Positions 1 to 5,006 of a stretch of DNA of 12,258 nt are shown here, one piece after another; the first letter of the stretch is position 1; every line of letters begins with the position of its first letter. The stretch comes from Pyrodictiaceae archaeon. Its GTDB lineage: Archaea > Thermoproteota > Thermoprotei_A > Sulfolobales > Pyrodictiaceae. A model generated the notes under the pieces. That model was not told the DNA's origin. It searched no databases and saw only the letters and a program-made list of their open reading frames with translations. Position numbers and translations under genes: made by a program. The DNA lies in assembly GCA_027033675.1 (NCBI GenBank), contig JALVKZ010000141.1, positions 1-12,258 on the forward strand, written 5' to 3'.

Positions 1-611
1 ACCGAGCAGCCGCACTCATAGCGCACGTAGCTGGCAGTGCTAGGCAGGTCTACGACCTCTTCAGCGCTCCCGGGAACAAGGCTGCCCACATAGCGTGGCG
101 AGCTAAGCCACTTAGCATAGTCGGCGTAGAGGTTTCTCCTCGTAGGACTAGGGACGAGAAGCGCCTAGTAACCAGGCAAGGCGCTTGGATAGTAGACGTT
201 GTCCTAGGCAATGTTCTCCGGCCACCTCTCCGCCTAGTCAGCGCCGACCTCGTGGCTGTAGACCCTGATTGCACCAGTATGGGGAGGCTAGGCCATAGCC
301 CCGAGACGCGTCTCTTCCTGGAGAAAACAGGGCCAGGCATACTACGCCGCCTCACGTCTCTACAACAACGAGGCCTACGAGTCGCCGCCAAGCTAGCAAA
401 GAAGGGAGCAAGAATCATCTACTCAACTTGTACACTAACCATTGACGAGAACGAGGACGTTGTGAAGAAGGCTGCGGAGAAAGAGGGGCTCACGATACTC
501 CGCGCAGAGCCATTCATAGGAGTAGAGGGCCTAGTAAAAGGCACACAGCGAATATATCCACACATCTCAAGGTGCACGGGAGGCTTCGTGGCACTACTGC
601 TTAAGGAGTAA
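1..611 (+). CDS. NOL1/NOP2/Sun (NSUN) family RNA cytosine-C5 methyltransferase, C-terminal part
   Basis: This gene is cut by the left window edge; the frame is open from position 3. It encodes the catalytic domain of a SAM-dependent RNA m5C methyltransferase, which acts on tRNA or rRNA in the cytoplasm. The SAM-binding motif YDLFSAPGNKAAHIA lies at about 48-92. Motif IV reads VDPDCTSMG, with the product-release Cys codon at 270-272. Motif VI reads YSTCTLTIDENE, with the nucleophilic Cys codon at 429-431. Both family cysteines are therefore present. Motif IV has Asp where most members have Pro (DPDC instead of DxPC). The C-terminal RCTGGFVALL stretch is typical of the family end. The stop is TAA at 609-611, and the last 11 bp overlap the 3' end of the opposing feoA-like gene. 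The ATG-free N-terminus, and any PUA or RNA-binding extension, lie outside the window. The family call is firm; the RNA substrate (archaeal Trm4-like or rRNA) cannot be told. Confidence 0.92.
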   Translation, partial: RAAALIAHVAGSARQVYDLFSAPGNKAAHIAWRAKPLSIVGVEVSPRRTRDEKRLVTRQGAWIVDVVLGNVLRPPLRLVSADLVAVDPDCTSMGRLGHSPETRLFLEKTGPGILRRLTSLQQRGLRVAAKLAKKGARIIYSTCTLTIDENEDVVKKAAEKEGLTILRAEPFIGVEGLVKGTQRIYPHISRCTGGFVALLLKE

Positions 612-858
612 GCGGCTCAACAAGGATGCGCCTAGCAATACCCCTCCCAATAGCGATAACCGTTCCACGAACCCTCACGAGAATAGGGCCACCATAACTC
701 ATAACGACCTCAACAACCGCGCCAGGGGTAATACCCATTTCGACAATCCTCCTCATCGCACGGATACCAGCATCGATTCGGACAACCCTGGCACGCGCAC
801 CGGGTGGCAGCATGTCAAGGGTTAAGAGGCCGCCACGTCTTGTATACGCGTTACTCAT
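601..858 (-). CDS. Small stand-alone FeoA-domain protein
   Basis: This is an 85-residue protein made almost entirely of one FeoA/SH3-like beta-barrel domain. It shows the typical pattern LDMLPPGARARVVRI followed by RRIVEMGITPGAVVEVV, then a glycine-rich strand GGPILVRVRGTVIAIGRGIARRILVEP. FeoA domains usually assist the ferrous-iron transporter FeoB, or form the C-terminal domain of DtxR-type metal regulators. Here no FeoB or DNA-binding domain is adjacent, so a role in iron uptake is only inferred. The start is ATG at 858-856, supported by the Shine-Dalgarno-like AGGTGA ending six bases upstream. The gene lies downstream of the thymidylate kinase on the same strand, after about 110 bp. Its 3' end overlaps the convergent methyltransferase gene by 11 bp. 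The protein has no cysteines or histidines that would suggest metal binding by itself. Confidence 0.85.
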   Translation of the reverse strand: MSNAYTRRGGLLTLDMLPPGARARVVRIDAGIRAMRRIVEMGITPGAVVEVVMSYGGPILVRVRGTVIAIGRGIARRILVEPLTP

Positions 859-968
859 TCGTTGTCACCTATATTCTTTGGCTGCTGGCACGTAAACACG
901 AGTTACTGGTACTCCACAGCTTAGGGAGGCAGTGTACTGGTTTCTAGACCTTTTGCTAGCCGTGGGGC

Positions 969-1604
969 CTAGGTGCCCTGGGCTTCTCGTAGCCTTAGAA
1001 ACGCCAACACGGCTACGAGTATTTCGCGTGACACTGTATTTATGCTTCTCTCTACGAGCCCTTCGCTTCCCGTCACAGTCATAACTAACGGTATTATCTT
1101 AGCGAGTAGTGGGAGTATCCTCTTGTACTGAGCTGCCAGGCCACGGAGGGCGGATAGCGTCTCCGGAAGGTCTCTGCGCTTGTTACGCAGGCTTATTCTA
1201 CGAAAGGCTATAACGGGGTCAACATCTAGGTATATTACCGCATCTGGTCTCGGTGCATATTTGTTGACTGTGTAGAGCCACTCAAGAGGAGCGTTTGAGG
1301 GAAACCCTTCGTAGCTTTGGTAAACTATGCTTGATATCCAGCTCCTATCACCTATAGCTACACAGCCCTTATCTATCGCCGATTCTATGCTCTGGGCTAG
1401 TTCGAGCCTATCAGCAGCGAAGAGGAGAGCAAGAACTCTTTGGTCAAAAGGCCCCCTGGATAAGTACTCGCGTATAGTCTGTCCTATTCTCCCCTTACTT
1501 GGCTCCTCAAAGACCCTTGTGCAGTAGCCTAGTCTCCTAAGATTATCGGCCAGTATCTTTGCATGAGTGGTTGTGCCCGCCCCGTCTATTCCTTCTAGGA
1601 CTAT
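969..1604 (-). CDS. tmk: Thymidylate kinase (dTMP kinase), no recognisable start codon
   Basis: The minus-strand frame ending at TAG 969-971 encodes about 211 residues of a thymidylate kinase, which phosphorylates dTMP to dTDP in the cytoplasm. Counting the ATA at 1604-1602 as residue 1, it shows the N-terminal VLEGIDGAGTTTHAK nucleotide-binding loop (residues 2-16), FEEP (32-35), the GDRSWISSIVYQS DR(Y/S) motif (85-97), YLDVDP (125-130) and the basic lid RRISLRNKRRD (135-145). Length and motif order fit the family. Two things are odd. The Walker A lysine is Thr (residue 11). The frame also has no ATG, GTG or TTG between the upstream in-frame TGA (1644-1642) and about codon 175. Possible starts are ATA at 1604, preceded by GGAG at a normal spacing, or an upstream ATG at 1654 in another frame, reached by a -1 shift or base-call correction. 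The product call is strong; the 5' end and functionality are uncertain. Confidence 0.85.
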   Translation of the reverse strand: MVLEGIDGAGTTTHAKILADNLRRLGYCTRVFEEPSKGRIGQTIREYLSRGPFDQRVLALLFAADRLELAQSIESAIDKGCVAIGDRSWISSIVYQSYEGFPSNAPLEWLYTVNKYAPRPDAVIYLDVDPVIAFRRISLRNKRRDLPETLSALRGLAAQYKRILPLLAKIIPLVMTVTGSEGLVERSINTVSREILVAVLAFLRLREAQGT

Positions 1605-1716
1605 GTATACTCCTCTACTCCTTGCTTGATGCGAGGCGCCTCAACCCCTGCCATAGTGCAGTTGCGGGCTCTTGGCACAGAGAAGGCTCCTTTATGCCGT
1701 GTAGGATGCATTGGCC

Positions 1717-1724
1717 ATTTAATA
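1717..1724. promoter_or_regulatory. AT-rich TATA-like element between the divergent tmk and flavoprotein genes
   Basis: The short ATTTAATA stretch sits in an otherwise G+C-rich intergenic region. Read on the plus strand, TTTAATA (1718-1724) predicts transcription start near 1744-1747. That is just downstream of the first possible ATG (1737) of the flavoprotein and upstream of its GTG at 1758. Read on the minus strand, TATTAAAT could serve the divergent thymidylate kinase. Only one such element is evident, so dual use is an inference. Confidence 0.45.
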
Positions 1725-1736
1725 GAGTAAGGGCTT

Positions 1737-2492
1737 ATGGGAGACGTGGGTGGTATAGTGGCGGTAAGGGTTCTCGGTATTCACTCATCTCCGAGAAAAT
1801 ACGGAAATAGTTTCAAGATGCTCTGGGTTGCTCTTGAGGCTGCTAGGAGGGCAGGGGCGGAGACAGAGTATATTAATCTTTATGATCTCAGTATTGGTCC
1901 TTGCTTTGCCTGTTACTCTGATTATTTTCTTAATTGTCGTTACCCGAAGGATCCCAGCGAGTGTCCTCTCCGGGGCCGAGACGATTACTCATTAGTTGCC
2001 GAGGCTGTTCTTCGTAGCGACGCGGTTGTTTTCTCAACGCCTATCTATTGGTTCATGGTTAGTGGTGTCTTGAAGAACTTATTTGATCGCATGACCAGCC
2101 TTGAGAACATGATTTATCATGCTGGGCGTAGTCTTGTTGATGGCAAGGTTGCTGGTGTCCTCGCTGCTGGAGAGGAGGCCGGCGCCTCCACAGCGTTATC
2201 GTGGAGCGTCTTTACCTTGATCAATATGGGGTTCCATGTACCTGCTTGGGGCACCGCCTACTACCATGGGAGAGGGGACGTGCTTGATGATAAGCAGGCT
2301 GTGAGTGACTCCTATAACGTCGGGCTGAACGTTGTTCGTCTAGTCAAGGTGCTTCGCGGCGAAGAAGCAGGCGAGGAGCCGTGGTATAGGTTTCTCAGCG
2401 ATGATGAGTACAGGTCTTTGGTAGAGGAGGCGAGAAAAGCCGCAGAGGAGATGAAGGCTAAGCAGCGGCGGGACAGGCCTTGGCTACGGTGA
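1737..2492 (+). CDS. NAD(P)H-dependent FMN reductase / iron-sulfur-flavoprotein-like protein
   Basis: This is a flavodoxin-fold oxidoreductase of up to 251 residues. Numbered from ATG 1737, it starts with the FMN-phosphate loop LGIHSSPRKYGNSFKM (13-28). The signature DAVVFSTPIYWFMVSGVLKNLFDRM (95-119) is typical of NADPH-dependent FMN reductases and iron-sulfur flavoproteins. Four cysteines lie at 56, 59, 67 and 76 (CX2CX7CX8C), where iron-sulfur flavoproteins carry a more compact cluster motif, so Fe-S binding is possible but not shown. The C-terminal 50 residues are charged and helical. GTG at 1758-1760 (MAVRVLGIHSS) is a better start than ATG 1737: it follows GGGTGGT by a few bases and lies downstream of the transcription start predicted from the TATA element at 1718-1724. 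The TGA stop (2490-2492) overlaps the start of the asparaginase gene, so the pair is probably an operon. The physiological electron acceptor is unknown. Confidence 0.85.
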   Translation: MGDVGGIVAVRVLGIHSSPRKYGNSFKMLWVALEAARRAGAETEYINLYDLSIGPCFACYSDYFLNCRYPKDPSECPLRGRDDYSLVAEAVLRSDAVVFSTPIYWFMVSGVLKNLFDRMTSLENMIYHAGRSLVDGKVAGVLAAGEEAGASTALSWSVFTLINMGFHVPAWGTAYYHGRGDVLDDKQAVSDSYNVGLNVVRLVKVLRGEEAGEEPWYRFLSDDEYRSLVEEARKAAEEMKAKQRRDRPWLR

Positions 2493-3445
2493 CCACGTGG
2501 GGACCTGTGAAACTAGGTGACCCCGCTGTAATTGTTCATGGCGGGGCTGGTAGCTGGAGACTCGTGGATAACCTAGGCGAAGTCCTTGAGGCGGTGAAGA
2601 GGGGGGCCGGAGCTGGTTTTGCTTCTAGGAGTAGTGGAGCACTTCGTGCACTTGTCGAGGCGATTGCTGCGCTTGAGGATAGCGGTGTCCTCAACGCTGG
2701 TGTTGGCAGCACCTTGACCTATGATGGACGTGTAGAGATGGATGCTGGGCTGATGGATGATGAGATGAGGGCTGGCGCGGTCGCTGTGGTTACTTATCCG
2801 CGTAACCCGATAAGGCTCGCTGAGTTCATCGCGCTCAACCTTGGCCACGTAATTATAGCTGGTAGCGCTGCTGACCGCTTAGCAGAAAAGCTTGGGCTTG
2901 AGAAGCACCCGGGGCCCTCGCCGAGGGCTATTCAGCGATGGAGAAGGCTCAAGGAGCAGCTCAGGAAGGATGGTGGCCCTGAGTGGGCTAAGAAGATACG
3001 AGAGCTCTACGGCGACACTGTTGGGGCAGTGACGCTTGTCAATGGGAGGCTTGCTGCAGGCGCTAGTACTGGCGGTGTCTCGCTCAAGCATCCTGGGCGC
3101 ATAGGGGATTCGCCGATACCTGGTGCAGGGTTCTATGTTGAGCCGGGTGTTGCTGGCTGCTCCGCCACCGGTATAGGCGAGACAATTATCATGGGGCGTC
3201 CATGTCTCTACGCAGTCCAGCTAGTTATGCAGGGGATACCAGTAGAGGAGGCTGCGAGAGCAGCTATTGCCCGCCATACGAGGCTTTTTGGCGACAACAA
3301 TCTAGGCATAATACTTCTTGATAACCGGGGCTACGCGGCAGCAGCAATAAACACCGAAGGAATGCCCATAGCTTTCGCTGGAGCAGAGAACCCCACCCCA
3401 ACACCTATAATGCTGCGCCGAGAAACGGGGGAAGCGGAAAGATAA
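2480..3445 (+). CDS. Type-2 L-asparaginase / isoaspartyl peptidase (Ntn hydrolase)
   Basis: The protein belongs to the plant-type asparaginase family. These enzymes are made as one chain and self-cleave before a threonine, which becomes the N-terminal nucleophile; they hydrolyse beta-aspartyl peptides and asparagine. Numbered from TTG 2480, it has VHGGAG (19-24), [19 protein letters not shown] (72-90), GDTVGAV with the presumed cleavage between D179 and T180, ASTGG (195-199), [11 protein letters not shown] (209-219) and [13 protein letters not shown] (226-238). All expected motifs are present and the length of about 320 residues is normal. The linker before the cleavage site is long and basic. 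The start is unsure: TTG 2480, GTG 2489 (whose GTGA overlaps the stop of the flavoprotein gene), or GTG 2507 preceded by GGGGA. The overlap suggests translational coupling. Isoaspartate repair or clearance would make sense at high temperature, but that is inference. Confidence 0.92.
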   Translation: MATVTTWGPVKLGDPAVIVHGGAGSWRLVDNLGEVLEAVKRGAGAGFASRSSGALRALVEAIAALEDSGVLNAGVGSTLTYDGRVEMDAGLMDDEMRAGAVAVVTYPRNPIRLAEFIALNLGHVIIAGSAADRLAEKLGLEKHPGPSPRAIQRWRRLKEQLRKDGGPEWAKKIRELYGDTVGAVTLVNGRLAAGASTGGVSLKHPGRIGDSPIPGAGFYVEPGVAGCSATGIGETIIMGRPCLYAVQLVMQGIPVEEAARAAIARHTRLFGDNNLGIILLDNRGYAAAAINTEGMPIAFAGAENPTPTPIMLRRETGEAER

Positions 3446-3447
3446 AG
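3438..3447 (+). promoter_or_regulatory. Candidate TATA element for rpl12
   Basis: AAAGATAAAG overlaps the asparaginase stop codon (TAA 3443-3445). A start of transcription about 25 bases downstream, near 3468, would give a leader of about 45 nt. That leader contains the strong purine-rich ribosome binding site GGAGAGGGGAG (3496-3506) ahead of ATG 3513. This would let the ribosomal gene be expressed independently of the upstream enzyme pair. Confidence 0.4.
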
Positions 3448-3512
3448 AAGCCCGGCCTGCATCCCCGGGTGGAACGGGAAGACGACTACGGGTTAGGAGA
3501 GGGGAGTCTGGA

Positions 3513-3845
3513 ATGGAATACATCTATGCAAGCCTCATGCTCCACGCAGCTGGAAAAGAGATAAGCGAGGAGAACCTCAAGAAAGTACTCGAGGCAGCCG
3601 GCATAGAGGTGGACGAGGCTAGGGTCAAAGCAGTCGTAGCAGCACTTAAGAACATAAACATAGACGAGGTAATCAAGTCCGCTACCGCGATGCCAGTAGC
3701 ACCTGCAGCGGCGCCAGCAGCTGCTGCACCAGCCGCCGCCGAGGAGAAGAAGGAAGAAGAGGAAGAGGAGAAGAAAGAGGAGGAAAAGAAGGAAGTCAGC
3801 GAGGAGCAACTAGCCGCTGGCCTAGAAAGCCTCTTCGGGTTCTAA
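3513..3845 (+). CDS. rpl12: Ribosomal protein P1/L12 (archaeal stalk protein)
   Basis: This 110-residue protein is the acidic stalk protein of the large ribosomal subunit. It binds L10 (P0) as dimers and recruits translational GTPases. The N-terminal helical dimerisation domain ([34 protein letters not shown] and onward, about 1-58) is classic for archaeal P1. It is followed by an Ala/Pro-rich hinge (about 59-76), a Glu/Lys run (about 77-96) and the conserved C-terminal factor-binding tail GLESLFGF (103-110). ATG 3513 follows a very strong purine-rich ribosome binding site. In many archaea this gene closes an L11-L1-L10-L12 cluster; here the gene upstream is an asparaginase and no L10 or L1 is in sight. 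A T-rich terminator lies about 55 bp downstream, so it probably forms a separate short transcript. Confidence 0.97.
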   Translation: MEYIYASLMLHAAGKEISEENLKKVLEAAGIEVDEARVKAVVAALKNINIDEVIKSATAMPVAPAAAPAAAAPAAAEEKKEEEEEEKKEEEKKEVSEEQLAAGLESLFGF

Positions 3846-3847
3846 GC

Positions 3848-3889
3848 CCCACTAAGAGAAAAGAATACCATTATACAGTATACAGTGGG
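3848..3889 (+). repeat. Inverted repeat CCCACT ... AGTGGG downstream of rpl12
   Basis: CCCACT at 3848-3853 is complementary to AGTGGG at 3884-3889, with a 30-base A+T-rich spacer holding the repeated unit TATACAGTATACAG. Placed just after the rpl12 stop codon and before a T-run, it could stabilise the 3' end of the mRNA. The stem is short, so confidence is low. Confidence 0.3.
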
Positions 3890-3898
3890 AACACCCGG

Positions 3899-3910
3899 GA
3901 CTATTTTTCC
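3899..3910 (+). terminator. T-rich transcription terminator after rpl12
   Basis: GACTATTTTTCC contains a run of five T on the coding strand (3904-3908) about 60 bases after the rpl12 stop. Archaeal RNA polymerase commonly terminates at such U-tracts without a strict hairpin requirement. It precedes the convergent gene ending at 3973. Confidence 0.5.
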
Positions 3911-3972
3911 AGACATGAATGGGGCTCGGATCCTCTTCCGGTTCTCTCTTCTCTAATTCCTTCTTATTGTAC

Positions 3973-4806
3973 CTACTGTCCTACTTTCAGAGCCCGGAGC
4001 CTCTCCTCTCGTAGCCTGCGGAGAGTGTGGCTACGTAGCTCGCTGAGGAGCTTGTCCACGAAAACCTTGATACCTATTCTTGGGGGCTCGGTGTCGTCTT
4101 CCTCGAGAGACGAGAACACTACTAAATAAATATTCTTAGCTACGTCCTCGCAGCTAGAGCAAGCTAGCTCATCAACTACTACTGTGTAGAGCAGCGTACA
4201 GGGCCGGATTACTTCCCAGTACATATACTCTGCCGCTACATAGGCGAAATCAGAGCCCTTAGTGGAGTAGTAGTCTAGTAATGCGCGGAAAACGGGATCT
4301 ACTACTCCCAGTACTGAAGCGAAGAGCGGGAAACGACGAAGCTGCTCACCCAGGGGGAGACTAGCGAGGCGTAATACGAGCTTGTCGCCTGCAAACGCTG
4401 AGTAAGTCACTATCCATGATGGTATGACTATGCCGGGGGAGAGGTCTGCATACATCTTGGCTATGAGCGACTTTATCGTCGTGTTGAAGAAGCTCGATAC
4501 ACCGCCTATCCTTGTCTCTGTGCCACCTACTAGCTCATCCTCAATGCTTCTACAGGTCTCCATGTACTGGGCTGTGCTATCGCGGCAATAATCCTCCCAT
4601 ATTAGCCAGAGCATTGAGGTCCTAGTTATACCTGACAAGTATATGGATGCCAGGTCTGTCTCGGGAGGCTCATCGAGTCTGTTGGCTACGTTCTCGAATT
4701 CGCGCATGGGTAGAGACACTATTTCTGTAAAGAAGCTCCTTATCCTTGCGCGGTAGCGCTGGTATACTGGGTCGGTCTCCTTGTCCTCTATCAAGCCAGG
4801 CATCAC
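3973..4806 (-). CDS. Hypothetical soluble protein (276-277 aa), no recognised family
   Basis: I do not recognise this protein. It opens with a charged segment (PGLIEDKETDPVYQRYRARIRSFF) and continues as a mainly alpha-helical chain with aromatic-rich helices such as SMLWLIWEDYC and FAYVAAEYMYWEVI. It ends in a basic helix rich in Arg and Leu (LRSHTLRRLREERLRALKVGQ). No signal peptide or convincing membrane span is visible. It has five cysteines, including a CSSC pair near residue 220, which could form a disulfide or metal site. The track start is GTG 4806, but the adjacent ATG at 4803-4801 is preferred. A CTTATAC TATA element (4830-4824) lies about 25 bases ahead of it, giving a leaderless mRNA. 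The gene is monocistronic, between convergent rpl12 and the downstream end of guaB. Codon use resembles its neighbours, so it is not obviously a recent import. Confidence 0.8.
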   Translation of the reverse strand: MMPGLIEDKETDPVYQRYRARIRSFFTEIVSLPMREFENVANRLDEPPETDLASIYLSGITRTSMLWLIWEDYCRDSTAQYMETCRSIEDELVGGTETRIGGVSSFFNTTIKSLIAKMYADLSPGIVIPSWIVTYSAFAGDKLVLRLASLPLGEQLRRFPLFASVLGVVDPVFRALLDYYSTKGSDFAYVAAEYMYWEVIRPCTLLYTVVVDELACSSCEDVAKNIYLVVFSSLEEDDTEPPRIGIKVFVDKLLSELRSHTLRRLREERLRALKVGQ

Positions 4807-4823
4807 CGTGGATAAGTAATGCA

Positions 4824-4830
4824 GTATAAG
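4824..4830 (-). promoter_or_regulatory. TATA element of the 277-aa orphan gene (leaderless promoter)
   Basis: The minus strand reads CTTATAC, centred 24-25 bases upstream of ATG 4803. At archaeal TATA-to-start spacing this puts the first transcribed base at or next to the start codon. No Shine-Dalgarno at normal spacing is present, which agrees with leaderless translation. The orphan frame therefore has its own promoter. Confidence 0.5.
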
Positions 4831-4872
4831 TAGTGAATTATAGAGGGAATGAACCCTGTTATTCTCCCTTGC

Positions 4873-4897
4873 ATAAGGAGGAGGTAGACCCCCTTAT
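4873..4897. repeat. Imperfect inverted repeat (stem-loop) between the orphan gene and guaB
   Basis: ATAAGGAGG at 4873-4881 pairs with CCCCCTTAT at 4889-4897 except for one A:C mismatch, leaving a 7-base loop. It lies in the 200-bp gap between the end of guaB and the start of the orphan gene. On the minus strand it could form in the 3' untranslated part of the guaB transcript, or act as a binding site upstream of the orphan promoter. No long T-run follows. Nothing else stands out in this gap. Confidence 0.35.
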
Positions 4898-5006
4898 CTA
4901 GAAAGCCCTTGCTAGTACATCAACGATCCCCCCATGTATGCCTTGGAGCAGAGTGGAGAAAGTGACGAGGGAAGCTGACTATGTCTCAACAGAGTGCTAA
5001 GCTGTT

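Noticed and set aside
904..941. Direct repeat TACTGGT twice, 31 bp apart, between feoA and tmk
   Set aside because: Seven bases twice in a 110-bp gap is not enough to claim a site, and the spacing fits neither a promoter element nor an array.
1327..1810. Two plus-strand frames across the tmk region
   Set aside because: The minus strand here has clear kinase motifs, while the plus-strand frames have no recognisable domain and run over a likely promoter.
3486..3809. Leu/Phe/Cys-rich minus-strand frame opposite rpl12
   Set aside because: It is the antisense of the Glu/Lys and Ala repeats of the stalk protein. Its low-complexity Leu/Phe runs are an artefact of GAA/GAG/AAG codons read backwards.
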